A stretch of 64,000 nt of DNA from Tretioscincus oriximinensis (GCA_022410635.1 JAJVDF010000254.1:1168093-1232092), one strand, 5' to 3'; counted from the first letter of the stretch, positions 1-10,600 are shown. Numbers and translations are program-made. Notes: generated from the sequence alone by a model not told the origin.

Positions 1-234
1 TTTAAATGTGTCTATTGTTAGACAGTGCAAGAGTCAGGGCTACCCATCACAGGTGCCCCCAGGGAGAGGAAAGAGGGATTAAGAGAGTTCCTGAGTGTAT
101 ACAGGGTTGAGGGAAAGGTCAGCTTGACCAAGGAAATTTTGAAAAATTCTTACCCAGAGGCCTCTTCTAGATAGCTAGTTCCAGCTATAAATGATATATT
201 AATAATATATTTTATATCTAATAATGTCCCAGGG
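1..234. other. Unannotated sequence
   Basis: No repeat family, coding frame or RNA gene recognised. The stretch becomes AT-rich just before the L2 fragment that follows. Confidence 0.4.
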
Positions 235-690
235 GGAGAATCCCAACACGTTCCCCACTCTGTTTCCTGCTGAGAATGTTGGTACAACATTCCTTCACAG
301 ACCTTAAGTCACCGGCAGATTGATATGGGAGAAGGCCTTCCTTTAGATATTTCAGGCCCAAGTTATTTAAGTCCTTATAGGTTAAAATTAATACCTTGAA
401 TTGAGCTTGGTAGCAAATTGGCTGTCAGTGCAGCTCTTTCAAGACCAGCGTGAGATGTGTCCAGCCAGATGTTCCAATCTGCAATCTGTCACCTATATTC
501 TGCACCAGCTGCAGCTTCTTAACAGTATTCAAGGACAGCCCAATATATAGTGCATTACAATAGTTCAGTCCGGAAGTTACTAGAGCATAGATTACTATAG
601 CAAGATCCTCCCAATCCCATGCTAGATGGAGCCTTAAAGAACAGAAACAAAATATAATATGAGCTCCCACTTTTTGACTGAACATGAGTT
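235..690 (-). repeat. L2-like LINE fragment (ORF2 C-terminal part)
   Basis: The minus strand encodes an L2-type reverse-transcriptase C-terminal segment: residues resembling ALVTSGLNYCNALYIGL followed by KKLQLVQN. This is the usual L2 order (RLDYCNALYxGL, then LQxVQN). The reading frame is broken, so it is an old 5'- and 3'-truncated copy. The same minus-strand wording (tttagatatt, ccttgaattg, gcagctctttcaagacca) recurs at 6780-6930 and 9160-9235. Confidence 0.8.
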
Positions 691-960
691 TGAGATTATA
701 TCCACTTGTTTATTCCAGATTTTCAAAGTAATCCAGGATATCGGCTTACTGGCTTTAATTCTTCTCCTTCATACCTTTAAAATGTATTCCAATTTTCGCC
801 ATTTTGTCAGTTTGTCACAGGCAAGATTTTCCCAGTCATGTGACGCATTCTCCCATCCCATCAGTTATCTTGTTTGCTGGCTGCCGGAAGAAAGTCCCAA
901 GAAGAAATGTCATTCACGAATGATCAATTAGGCAATGCTGCAGCAGAAAAAATCCCATGC
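691..960. repeat. Unclassified dispersed repeat U1, copy 1
   Basis: Shares a core resembling TCATGTGACGCATTCTCCCA followed by a tgttt-rich segment with 25140-25560 and 49025-49430. No coding potential, terminal repeats or tail are evident. The similarity is partial and was judged by eye. Confidence 0.35.
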
Positions 961-2520
961 TGTTTGGAAAGGAGATTCTGGTACACCAGCCAGTGCAAAA
1001 ATCATCCAGAATTCAGGAAGTTCTTGATCCCTGCAAATCAAGTTTGACCATATCTGTCCACTGATTACCAGATGGAGAAACCAATGTTTCTCACAATCCA
1101 AACAGCTATACATTTTGAGTGCCTGAGTAATTAGTTTTACTAAATAGTCACTGAAGTTTAGCACACCAAGGAGTGGGGAATTCACAAAGTCCAGGCAGAT
1201 TCAGGGCACCAGAATTTTTTCACAGGGTACAAAAATCTAAGGTCAAACACACCGAGTTTCCACTGGTCACAGGATCAAACAACCCAGAGGTCAGAGCGTA
1301 GAATAGCACACAGCGATTTGGAGCTGAAGACAAATGTTGCCATCTGCTTTTATCTCTGCTGCTTTGTCTCAGCAAGGTGTTTAAGGGTGTGGTTTTAAAC
1401 TTCTCAGCCAGCCTCTGTGAGCATCTCCTACAAGACTTTCCTTGCTTTGCTCTAGGATGCTCTGTGGCCTATTCCAACCCTCTTCCCCATTGGCATTGCT
1501 CACAGTGGGCTGGCTAGTCTCTGGCAGAGCCTGAATCAGCGACTGGACCTGTGCCTCTTCTTCATCAGAAGAAGTGACCTCCTCTAGCCCCATGGTAGGC
1601 ATGATGCTGCATGCAAATCCATGATGCCTACTGGATTTGGTGTCTGTGGCCTCTGCCTTGGGGTTCTGAAAAGAAGTTTTGCAAAAGCAAAAGGTTCCTC
1701 ATCAGAATCCCTCATGATATGGCAACATAATTTTGAGCTTGGAGGACACCTGCTGGGTGTCCTCCCAGCTCAACGCTAAATAGCCATTTGGCAACAGAAA
1801 TATCAGTGGGCCTGTGTCACTTGCCGAGAAATGCCTCACCTCCCCACACTCCTTTTATTCTGCTGGCAACAGCTCCCACTTGTCAGAAAGATTCCCTGCT
1901 TAAAGGTTACTGAGCTCTCGCTCCCATCTAATTTTCACTCCGTCAGCCATGTCAGATATTCCCTGGTCTCTCCCTGTAGGTGTTCTGTTCTCTAAAGGTT
2001 GCTTTTGATCATCATTTATTGTGTCTAAGGATGAATCTGTGGAACTGCTATAAACAGTGTGCCAGTCAACAGGCATGAATAATGCCCCCGCCTGCATGCC
2101 TTCCCTTTAATGCATGGGATTTTGGATTTCAAGTCATGATTTAAGTGCTTCTATATTGGGGAAAACGCACTGTAGCTTTGCCAGTTTGACAGGTGTGGAG
2201 AAGCATGCCAGAATTACAAGGCAGAAGGTCCTCTGTATGGTGGGGGAGAATTTTGATTATTCAGCCTCTCTCAGAGTCAAGCACATTGATTATGAGAGAG
2301 CCAACGGAAAGCTTTAGATTTCAGGGTAGTTCCCACAGTTCTAATAATTTCCATTCCATATGTGATGCGTATGGAGGTGAAGGAGGAGAGCAGGGGCAGA
2401 CAGGCTAGGGTGCCAGCTTGCCCGATAACATGTAAGCCCCTGATAAAGTGGATCCCACCTGCCCTCCTTGGAGTTTACCTGTGGTTTAAGAGGTGTTTAT
2501 GAAATCTCATGTTACCTACC
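961..2520. other. Unannotated sequence, possible old retroelement debris
   Basis: Two minus-strand frames (2097-1900 and 1602-1381) carry acidic, serine-rich peptides (SSSTDSSLD, TSSDEEE). A minus-strand TATA-like ATAAAAGC lies near 1350-1360. This loosely suggests an LTR-retroelement remnant, but I see no protease, RT or integrase motif and no paired LTR, so no family is assigned. Confidence 0.2.
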
Positions 2521-2525
2521 CTTTC

Positions 2526-2605
2526 CTTGTTAGTCCCTAAGGTGCTACAAGACTCCTTTATTACATATTCTAGACCCAGACTAACACAGGTACTTTGAGT
2601 TCCTG
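2526..2605. repeat. U2 repeat fragment
   Basis: Contains aggtgctacaagactcct and cagactaacacaggta, wording shared with the U2 units at 17905-18448 and 18900-19045. Short and degraded. Confidence 0.45.
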
Positions 2606-2764
2606 CAGGATCACTATCTAGATAAAGCCTTATTTCTATACTTCTGACAATCTTGATGTGGCGGTGATTAGGCATTCCTTGCACAATGCTCCTAATAGCC
2701 TTTTAATTGTCTCTCTAAGGGGGGGGGGGAGAAATTAGCTAGAATAGGGGGAAAAATAATTCCT

Positions 2765-3062
2765 TAGAAGAAGAAGAAGAACTGAGTTTTTATATCCACT
2801 CTTTTCCAGAGCAGCTTACAGTGTTAATTTTTGCCCAAAAGCTTACATCTTATTCCATCTTCCCCATCAGGTTAATGATGGTACTCATTTATCTAATTGA
2901 AATGCAGATTACAAATTTGCATCTCTTTCGAATAGCTGAGTTGGCTAGAGCTTCAGGCTAGTAGAAGGCACTCATCCTCCCCCATGGCTGAAACAGGGCT
3001 TCAAAACCCGATGTCACAGATAAAAGACCATCTCTTCTTAGCGACTGAGCCATTCACACCTA
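2765..3062 (-). repeat. SINE-B, full-length-like
   Basis: On the minus strand it runs from a tRNA-like head (ggtgtgaatggctcagtcgc) through the SINE-B body (tagctctagccaactcagct, then gaaagag) to the shared tail (gtaagcttttgggc, a gctgctctggaaaag block) and a (CTT)n end, seen here as agaagaagaag at 2768. It is diverged, with several small changes in the box B-like region. Confidence 0.75.
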
Positions 3063-3799
3063 CACTTAATGCCTGTATATCTTAGAAAACAATGCACTAT
3101 TCTTCTTTTGATTTTAAAGTTAATTTATTCCCCTTGGTGGTAAATGTCTTTAGATTTACAAACACAGAAGTGGTTTTGCTGTCCATTTTCTTCCTTAGTG
3201 GAACATACCCGTTCGTGAATAAAATAAAATGATATTATGGAATTTGTCATCTTTTCAACACAACAAGCACTGCGGCGTGCCACAAGAGACGACAGCGATT
3301 TTCTGGAATAAATATAAATTCAGGCACATCTTTCTAAATTGGATATATTTCTTGTGCTGAATAATTGATCTGAAATGCAGTCTAAACGTATTCAAGTGGA
3401 TGTGTATAACTTGCTGTAGTCTGCGAATATATTTACATGGAAAATATGTTTTTGATAAATCCATTCAGAAATAATGAAGCTTTTAGGCAGGAAAAAAGCA
3501 TTTCTTCCACGTATTGGGTTTTCTTTGTCTCTTTCAGTTTCCATCCTACTATTTCGTAGGAATTTAAGCTTCCTTGTTAATGCCTAAGCTTCCTTTTTCC
3601 CTTCCTAAAACTTGGAAATAGATTTTGAAAATAATCAAAACAACATCCTTCTGCAACTTTCCTAGCCTGTTAGGTTTTAGCCTTGATCCAACTAATTTTA
3701 TATGCTATTCAGTTTGACATCAAAAATTCTGCTGGTTTATTTCTTATTATGTGACTTACGCCTATTCCCAATGGGCTGTTTGGAGCTTAAGATGTTTAG
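3063..3799. other. Unannotated AT-rich sequence
   Basis: No recognisable repeat or gene. Frames are short and lack any domain I recognise. Confidence 0.4.
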
Positions 3800-3845
3800 G
3801 GATCTGTGGGTATAGGATGGGACGGAAGTATAAATAAATAAATAG
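3800..3845 (+). repeat. L2-like 3' end remnant
   Basis: The wording gggtataggatgggac followed by (ataa)n matches the end of the L2-type tails elsewhere (for example 20480-20510). Only the terminal ~45 bp remain. Confidence 0.5.
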
Positions 3846-4105
3846 ATAAATATTTTCTGGCGTCACAATAGTCTCTGAAGGCGCTGTGATTGGACAATAT
3901 TTGGACAAATTCCAGGACCTAGAGTAACGTCATCAGTGTTCTAAAGCCATGGCCAGGCTGGCAGTGGTTGCCATGGAACCTGCTCCAGCACAGGATCAGG
4001 AAAAGAGTTGCATTAAACTTAAGCAACGGGCTCATTGCACTAGGAAATAAATAAAATAAATTTCCCCAAGGAACAGAGTCTTGTATCTTAAAACTATGAA
4101 ACAAT
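3846..4105 (-). repeat. Unclassified repeat U3, copy 1
   Basis: Shares attggacaatatttggacaa, a gtgttctaaagcca block, and gttgccatggaacc followed by ccagcaca with the copy at 5836-6105, in the same order and orientation. It has no coding capacity. Confidence 0.6.
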
Positions 4106-4159
4106 AGAAAATATAGTCTATTTTCAAAACAAATGAAGAATTACTCTTGTGAACAGAGA

Positions 4160-4425
4160 TTTAAAAAGGGAGTGGGGATGTGTCCATGTCTATCAGCAGA
4201 CTTGGTGGCTAATAAGGCTGATGTGAGCTGAGTAGCATTGATTACAGGGGAAGCTCATATCTTGATGTGGTGCAGCAGTTATAGCCTGGTTCTTGACTTA
4301 TACCATTGACTTTTGTGCTCCAGGCCCTGCGTGTGTTCTTGAAGGAGGAAGGAGCCTTGTAAATATGTCTCTAGTCTTTGTGATTGGCAGGTAGGCAGGC
4401 ATCAGGGAATTTCTTGAGGAAGTCT
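4160..4425. repeat. Unclassified repeat U4, copy 1
   Basis: Shares an ordered set of words with 20780-21010: ggtggctaat, agcattgattacaggggaa, cctggt, taccattg, cttttgtgctc and tgattggcag. Two copies about 16.6 kb apart in the same orientation indicate a dispersed family; no superfamily is recognised. Confidence 0.5.
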
Positions 4426-4479
4426 TTGTATTACAGTGACAGTGGCAATTTCTCCATATAGTACAATCCTAGTAGCTGA

Positions 4480-4640
4480 TGATCCTTCATCCTAGTAAGT
4501 CCAGGAAAGGAGCTAGCAGCACTTTGAGACTAACTTGAGAAAAGTGGGTGGCATGCTTTCGTAGACACGTCTGCTTCTTCAGATGCTTCATCCTAGTAGT
4601 ATGTCCTGCCCAGAACAGCTGTTTCCTCAGCAGCATGGCC
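4480..4640 (+). repeat. U2 repeat copy
   Basis: Contains the U2 order agcactttgagactaac, then a gaaaagtgggtggcat block, then gctttcgtagacacgtctgc and cttcttcagatgct. Single degraded unit. Confidence 0.55.
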
Positions 4641-4791
4641 TGAATTTTCAAAGCAATTGGAAAACGACTGAAAGTTGCATTTTCAAAAACCGAAGGACTC
4701 TAGTTCATTGAGCTACTCAAGTATAAACAAATCAGAAGTTTGAGGACAATCATATATATAACTTGCTCAATAAATTCAAATATCACTTATA

Positions 4792-4873
4792 TATACTGCT
4801 CAAAACAATGAAGGGAACACTTTAACGTAACAGTGTATGTTAAAGTGTTCCCTTAATTGTTTTGAGCAGTATA
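4792..4873. mobile_element. 82-bp palindromic MITE-like element
   Basis: Two 35-base arms (4792-4826 and 4839-4873) pair at 34 of 35 positions around a 12-base loop. The outer ends read TATACTGCTCAAAACAAT and its complement. The symmetry, the TA at both ends and the absence of coding sequence suggest a tiny foldback derived from a TA-targeting DNA transposon. The superfamily is an inference. Confidence 0.7.
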
Positions 4874-4984
4874 TTTTTTAAAAAAATTAAAGTTGTATCA
4901 ATTTAATATCGTTGCTTGAACAATCTGAACAAGGATTTTTTTCTAAATTCCTCAAATTGAGACTTTTTAGCAAATGGATATCTG

Positions 4985-5455
4985 AAAGTGTGTAAAATCA
5001 CGCATGGGATGGATAAAGTGCATAGAGAAAAAAAAATTTTTCTAGGGGGCATTCCTTGAAACTGATGGGCAGAAAAAGGAGGACAGACAAGGGAAATGTT
5101 TTTGTTTGTTTGTTTTCACCCAGAGGGTCATTGGTCTGTGGAATTTATTTCCAGAAGAGGTGGTGGTAGCTGGATAAAGCCTAGATAGCTTTAAGTCAGG
5201 TTTGGACAAGTTCATGGACACCAAGTGTATAAACAGCTACTAGCACGGATTTCTTGAAGCTGCCTCCAAGGTGGAGCAACAGTCAGGCTTCTTGAAATAC
5301 CATTTGCAGGGCGTCGAGACAGGCGAAGGTTTTGCCTTCTGCTTCAGGTTGCACAGGTGCAGTTGGTGGGCCTCTGGGTGGGACGGAAGGCTGGACTAGA
5401 TGGGCTTCAGCCTTATTCAAAAGGGCTCCTCTTGTGTTATGTTCTTATGGAACTG
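4985..5455 (+). repeat. CR1-like LINE 3' end
   Basis: Starts with a degraded C-terminal ORF2 segment (catgggatgga, then the LWNLLPEEVV-like coding part near 5130-5170). It continues through the family 3' UTR (gatggagcaacag, taccatttgcaggg, gatgggcttcagcc) and ends in an octamer-type tail, ttatgttcttatgg. CR1 LINEs lack poly(A) and end in short octamer repeats, which fits. Confidence 0.85.
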
Positions 5456-5835
5456 CGTGAGAATGCAAGATGGAATCATCCTGCAGTAACTACCATAGCT
5501 GTAGAAATATCTCATCTGGAGGGAAGCCGAATTGTTGCACTTATTTGGATTTAACCCCTAAGTGGACATTTTATTGGTACTTACAGCAGTGTTATTTAAA
5601 TTGATATGTATATATTATAACCAATTTTTATTATTAATTTATTGAGTGACTATTATTCTTTTGTATAGGATTTCCTTAAAACTTTTCATTTGTTTGTGCT
5701 TTGATTTTGTTTTGAAATGTATACTCTTGTTTTTTGTTTAACAGGAGTAAGTTACATGAATTTGCAACAAGTGGTTAAAACGATAGGTATTAGGGCTTGT
5801 GAACCTGCTTCCTAGGTGGCTTCCCTACATCTCTT
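5456..5835. other. Unannotated AT-rich sequence
   Basis: No repeat or gene recognised. Confidence 0.4.
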
Positions 5836-6105
5836 TATATAGATTTCCCAGAGTCTCAATAATCCTGCTGCAATTGGACAATATTTGGACAAATCTCACC
5901 ACTTGGAGTGATGTCATCAACACTCTAAAGCCAGGTACAGGCCAATAACAGTTGCCATGGAACCCGGCCCAGCACAGCTGCAGGAACAAGGAAGGAACAA
6001 CATAGGAAGAGGAAAGAAGGAACATGAAGGGAAGAAGGAGACTAAACTAGACCCCCCATTGCGTTAACTGTAGGTAATGAGGTTTTTTCCACTAGTTAAG
6101 AAATA
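5836..6105 (-). repeat. Unclassified repeat U3, copy 2
   Basis: Read on the minus strand it opens with aactagtgg and a palindromic gttaacgcaatgggg block (6055-6075), passes through a polypyrimidine tract (5975-6050), then a ggttccatggcaac block and a tttgtccaaatattgtccaa block. The second half matches 3846-4105; the head resembles 26022-26080. Confidence 0.6.
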
Positions 6106-6477
6106 ATGGAACAGTCTCTAACGTTGAAGAATGCAAACTGGCAACAGTGCATGGGGAAGGGGCATGAACTGTGGATCTGTGCCCAGACCTTTCACAGTGT
6201 CTGAATGCTCCATTTTGGCACCAGCAATAACAAATGGAACAGCGATGTAATCGTGGCAGCCCTCCAGATAGCTTGGAGCAGGAGAGAACAGATTTGCAGT
6301 GTAATGGAAATGGTGGAAGGTGGCCGGAGATTTAATCTTTTAGCAAGGCAATTTCCCCTCCCCGAATCATTTCAACTCAATTTGACTTTGGGGTGGCAAC
6401 AACCTTCATTTTTCAAATTATTTCCATCCAAGGATCTTTCCGCCCCAGTGATTTATTCCGGATTATATCCCAGAAAA
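6106..6477. other. Unannotated sequence
   Basis: No recognised repeat. A 124-codon frame begins here but runs into L2 sequence and shows no domain. Confidence 0.4.
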
Positions 6478-7440
6478 ATATTTATTTATTTGCATTTCTA
6501 TACCACTCTATACCCAAAAGTCTCAGGGTGGTTAACGGTAAAAAGAGATCTAACAAAAAACAGCAGTACCACACAGTAAGGGAGAGAGCACTAGTTTGTT
6601 TTCATTTTGCAGCCAAAGGCCAAACTAAAGAGGTGTGTCTTTAGTTATTTCCTGAATAAACCCGACGATGGTGATTGATCTCGAGGGGGAGACCGTTCCT
6701 TAGTCTAGGGGATGCCAGTGAGAAGGATTCTGTCCCTGGTCCTCACTCTTTTTGCTACTGAGAATGGTGGCACAGTTAGGAGGGCCTCCTCTGCAAATCT
6801 TGAGGCATGGGCAGTTCCTTTAGATATTTGGGACTCAAGTTATGTAAGACTTTATAGATTGAGGTTAATACCTTGAATTGGGCTTGGGAGTAAATTGGCA
6901 CCAGTGCAGCTCTTTCAAGACCAGTGTGACGTGTGTCCGGCCAATCGTCTAGCTTCAGTGTTCTGCACAAGCTGCAGCTTATGAATAATTTTCAAGGGCA
7001 ACCCAGGGGCGTAACTACAACAGAACAAGCTGGTGCACCACCATGGGGCTCCAAAGGTTGGGCTGTTACAAGAGAGAAAGCAATGCTGGGATCTTCCTCC
7101 CACCCTGGTTTCTACCTTAGGTTTAAAGGCTTCAAAGACACATAATGTGTCTTTGACGCTGATTGTATTGTGCACATGATACAAGCAGTTCCAGGTGATT
7201 ACTGGTTATTGGTGCGTGGGTGGTGTAATCAGCAAAGACTCACCGCGCATTGCTGAAGCCTTTAAACCTAATTAGGAAACCGAATGGGAAAGGGCGCTTC
7301 ATTTTTCTGCCCCCCACCCCCAGAGCCTGGCTCTGCTATTGGGGCAACCCCATGTAGAACATATTACAATAGTCCAATCTGGAACTCATCCTGATCAGAA
7401 GTGGCCATAACTGGCGAACAAGACATAGCTGGCAGTAGGC
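6478..7440 (-). repeat. L2-like LINE 3' part, interrupted by a hAT-like element
   Basis: On the minus strand this is an L2 C-terminal ORF2 plus 3' end: LTSIYKVLHNLSPKYLKEL and LVQNTEARRL-like peptides, then a 3' terminus reading gttaaccaccctgagac and a tttat-type tail (seen as atttatttattt at 6480). It is split at 7004-7341 by a short DNA transposon; L2 sequence resumes at 7350. Confidence 0.8.
7004..7341. mobile_element. Short hAT-like DNA transposon in L2
   Basis: Begins CAGGGGCGTAACTAC and ends GCTCTGCTATTG. It is flanked by a perfect 8-bp direct repeat GGGCAACC (6996-7003 and 7342-7349). Eight-base duplications and CAGGG-type ends are characteristic of the hAT superfamily. No transposase coding; 338 bp. 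A related 176-bp element lies at 48614-48789. Confidence 0.75.
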
Positions 7441-8378
7441 ATTCTTGGTAAGAGCAATGGAGTTGCTGGGATTCAAGTGTCCAAATACAAGAGACAGGGC
7501 CCCTGAACACCATAGTTTCCTACCTGGTCCTTAACGCAATGTTACAACATCATGACTGCTCCAATAGAGCTTCTAATAGAGCTTTCAGAATGCATCGCAA
7601 TGCATCAGTAACTATAAACTGCAGATTGCGAATGTTTTCCAACATCTTAGCGGAATGCCCCGTATTCCCCTTCCCAACCCTTTGTGTGCCACTTTATTAA
7701 AGGTTTGTTAATACGGAGAAGGCAGGAGAGAGAGAGAATGTGGATTCTTACAGCGTTTTACTTCCTGGGTAGTCAAGTGGTTAATTAGGTGGTTACCCAA
7801 AAGCCCCAATTCCCCAAAGAAAACCGCAAAATATAAATCATCCAGAAATAACAGACAATACAGACAATCTTTATAAACTTCAGATATAAAAATGAGAAAC
7901 CACAACTATATAAACAGTCAAATCAATACTCCCCCACCAAATGCTTCAGCAACAAAAATCATGTAGCAAATGATTCATCCAAACGGTATAGAGCAGCCTC
8001 AAAATGTAAATATAAGCATCCAGGTAGGTTTTGCAAGGAGGCCCATATTTTGGGTCTATGATGCTCCTGTGCAGTCATTTATCCTCCCTTAGCTGGCTGA
8101 ACTTCAGCATTCAATTCTAAACAATTCTGAATCTCCAAAGGGATGTGGGTGCAAGGCATTGTGGGTGATTCAGTATACATTCTGCCATCACAAGGTAACA
8201 TGGTGATCTAATAGTACCATCCATTTTACTTTGATTCCGGAATGCTAATCTGCTTCAGCTTTTATAATAATAAAAGCAATTAAAAAATATAAATATCTTT
8301 TTATTACTAGCTATGTTTGTCCACCCTCAGGATTTTGCTGCTCTGGGCAGCTACACATGTTGCACATACCTGTTTGGA
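7441..8378. other. Unannotated sequence
   Basis: No repeat or gene recognised with confidence. AT-rich toward the end. Confidence 0.4.
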
Positions 8379-8466
8379 GCTATTGATAGGGTTGCCATAC
8401 GTCCCGGTAAACCGGGACAAACCCAGTTTTGGGGACTAAAATATAGTCCCCTCTGGGTTTTAAGGC

Positions 8467-8524
8467 AAAATCCCGGCTTTTTACATTCCCCGATGCATCG
8501 GGGAATGTAAAAAGGCGGGATTTT
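8467..8524. repeat. 58-bp palindrome inside TIR-1
   Basis: The core ctttttacattccccgatgc and its mirror form a perfect 38-bp palindrome (8477-8514). It extends to 58 bp with one mismatched pair and no loop. The sister element lacks this insertion. Confidence 0.85.
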
Positions 8525-8612
8525 AAAGGAAAAGCAGCCATCAGAGGTGATGGCTGCAGTGTGCGCAACGCTTTCCGGGGTCCTGGGAGGACCCTTGGAG
8601 CGCGCCGCCGCT

Positions 8613-8809
8613 GCTCCTTGGCTGGAGGCGGGGTTTCGCTCTACTCTCGCCGCCAACTCACCTGTAGCAGAGGAGAAACGCCTGGGTTTCTGACAGGAGA
8701 GCAGCTCTGTTCTTCTCTCACAAACAAAAGCGTTTTTGCTCCGCTGCTGCAGGCGAGTTGGCGGCCCGCTTGCTAGAGCAGGGCGAAATCCCGCCTCCAG
8801 CAAAGGAGC
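8613..8809. repeat. GC-rich inverted repeat inside TIR-1
   Basis: Arms at 8613-8670 and 8744-8809 are reverse complements with small gaps (ggctggaggcgggg on one side, ccgcctccag on the other), separated by about 70 bases. A strong stem-loop would form in single strands. Confidence 0.75.
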
Positions 8810-9024
8810 AGGTTTTGCCTGTCTCGCGACAAGCGTCCGTATGTGCGCATGCGCACGTGCATGCATGCGCACTCCACCCCACCCCCATCCCGGTTTTGGG
8901 TTGCCAGAATGGCAACCCTAGCTATTGATGAAAGGCTAAGATGGAATAGAAACGTCTCCTCCAATTGAAAGGGCCCAGAAACAGTTATAAACACTTCATT
9001 CGGACTTCCAAGCAGCTTGAAATG

Positions 9025-9160
9025 GGAGAAAGCATGAAGATTTTGCCTACTTCTGCTTGTGTTATCTAGGGGCATCTGGTGGGCCATTGTGTGAGATAGA
9101 ATGCTGGATGAGATGGGCTTTGGCCCTATTCAGCAGGACTTCCCTTATGTTCTTATGTTT
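9025..9160 (+). repeat. CR1-like LINE 3' terminal fragment
   Basis: Contains the family 3' UTR wording gaagattttgcctacttctg, ggtgggccattgtgtgaga and gatgggctttggccctattc, and ends cttatgttcttatg. Confidence 0.75.
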
Positions 9161-9240
9161 AGATATTTGGAGACCAAATTATTTAGAGCCTTATAGGTTA
9201 GAGTTAATTCTTTGAATTGAGCTCAGAAGTAAATTTATGT
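9161..9240 (-). repeat. L2-like LINE fragment
   Basis: Matches the L2 minus-strand wording tttagatatttgg, ccttataggttag and tttgaattgagctc seen at 340-410 and 6820-6890. Confidence 0.65.
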
Positions 9241-9274
9241 TCTAAAGAAGCCATTGTCTGTTATTAGCTATTAG

Positions 9275-9690
9275 GAGGGCCCTCTTGATTTGCCTCCAGG
9301 ATGGAGCCACAGTTCCTGAAGTACCATTTGCATAGGCTGACCAGATGACCCCCTTTTTTTGGGGGGGGGGGGTATTGAAAACCCAGTTTTGGGGTGCCTC
9401 CCAGTTTTTTCTGAGGAAAACATTTTCAAAAAAAGATTTTTTTTCATTTTTTTCCTCAGAAAAAAACAGGAGGCACCCCAAAAACGGGTTTTCAACCCCC
9501 CCCCCCAAAAGGGGTCATCTGGTCAGCCTACATTTGCAGGGAGTTGGGAACAGGTGAGGTTCCCTTCTTCTGCTTGAGATGCCCAGGTGCAATTGGTGGG
9601 TCGCTGAGTGAGACAGACGGCTGGACAAGATGGGCTCTGGCCCCTTTCAGCAGGGCTCCTCTGACATTCTTATGTGCTCAGTCTCTGATC
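9275..9690 (+). repeat. CR1-like LINE 3' UTR split by a foldback element
   Basis: Reads gcctccaggatggagccaca up to taccatttgca, is interrupted at 9333-9530, then resumes catttgcagggagttgggaa and continues to cagcagggctcctctgacat, tcttatg. The host sequence is continuous apart from the duplicated CATTTGCA. Confidence 0.85.
9333..9530. mobile_element. TIR-2 foldback element, copy 1
   Basis: A 198-bp near-symmetrical element with ends TAGGCTGACCAGATGACC and complement. The host octamer CATTTGCA is duplicated on both sides (9325-9332, 9531-9538). Long arms contain gttttggggtgcctccc and its complement, separated by a short A/T centre. It has no coding capacity. The host CR1 sequence shows exactly what was duplicated on insertion. 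Confidence 0.9.
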
Positions 9691-10169
9691 CTTCTCATTC
9701 AGTGGTCCATCGTCTGCTTTTGGGCATGTCAAGCAGAAGAAGGAGGCAATACTCCTGCAAATGACATATGGAGAGATCTTGCCTCTCTCCCCAGTAATAA
9801 CATATTGAGTTAGTGCCACCTAATCAACTGAGTGCCAATCTAGATATTTCTAACACTAGAATTGTACTGGGTCACTTCTCAGCTTCAGCAGCAGTTGAGA
9901 AAGAACTATATCCCCAAATGTCATAATATTGCAGAGCCTCTGCCTCAAGGAATGTGGTGTCCCTTTCGATCCCTGTTGCAGGAAGGTGTGAAACAGGCAT
10001 CCAATTATGTCATTTCAACCCTCCGCCTGACAGCCTTGCATCTCAGCGACCATGAGGAAGGCAGTTTGGCTCTATTTCCTTCTAACCTGGAATGAGGCCA
10101 GTTTTCTTATTTAGTCACCCTATAGCAGTCTACCCGCATCTCGACACCATCAGATGTCAACCAGGCCTG
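9691..10169. other. Unannotated low-repeat sequence
   Basis: No repeat recognised. A 77-codon frame at 9862-10095 shows no domain and no clear splice context. Confidence 0.4.
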
Positions 10170-10390
10170 TCCAATAAAGACATCCACAATTCATTATACT
10201 TAAATGACAGCAGCAGATTTCAGGCGAGCGGATCATGGCTGACAGTGGGAATCCAATTAACCTGAATTACTATCCTGATTGGCTCCCAATTAATGTCAGC
10301 TGCCAAGTGTCAGAAGTGGAAGCCCAGCTAATGGTATTGTTTAATTAATTCGCTGTCGAGGGGAGTTGCGTTTGGGGATGGCCCGGTGCT
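10170..10390. promoter_or_regulatory. Candidate conserved non-coding element
   Basis: A repeat-free segment between transposon-rich flanks. It is rich in homeodomain-type TAAT/ATTA cores (ccaattaacctgaattact, ctcccaattaatgtcagctg, gtttaattaattcgct) and a CAGCTG E-box. This composition is typical of developmental enhancers, but conservation could not be tested here, so this is inference only. Confidence 0.3.
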
Positions 10391-10600
10391 TGGAGTCCCA
10401 AGCATTTTCTTTTCATTTTCTTTCTTTTTTAAAAAACATTTCCATAGGGAACCAATATTTCACATCCTTCCTGGAAATTTGTAAAGGGCCTCTTCAGTAA
10501 TGAATAAAAATGCCCTAGGAATTTGTTAACTCCCACGGGGTCTTTTAATTATTTGTGCATCCAGAGAATCAGACTTTCATTTAATTTGTTGGAATGCTAA
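10391..10600. other. Unannotated sequence
   Basis: Continues the low-repeat segment; no gene or repeat assigned. Confidence 0.4.

Larger units (their letters stand above)
8387..8920. mobile_element. TIR-1 element, 534 bp, with 8-bp target duplication
   Basis: Ends are TAGGGTTGCCAT and its complement. A perfect 8-bp repeat GCTATTGA flanks it (8379-8386 and 8921-8928). The interior is GC-rich and carries two large hairpins: a 58-bp palindrome at 8467-8524 with one mismatched pair, and arms at 8613-8670 and 8744-8809. It has no transposase frame. The 22757-23181 element is a full-length relative in the opposite orientation. hAT superfamily is inferred from duplication length and ends. Confidence 0.8.

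Noticed and set aside
1381..2097. LTR-retroelement gag with an LTR promoter on the minus strand
   Set aside because: Only acidic peptides and a TATA-like word; no paired LTR, primer-binding site or pol motif.
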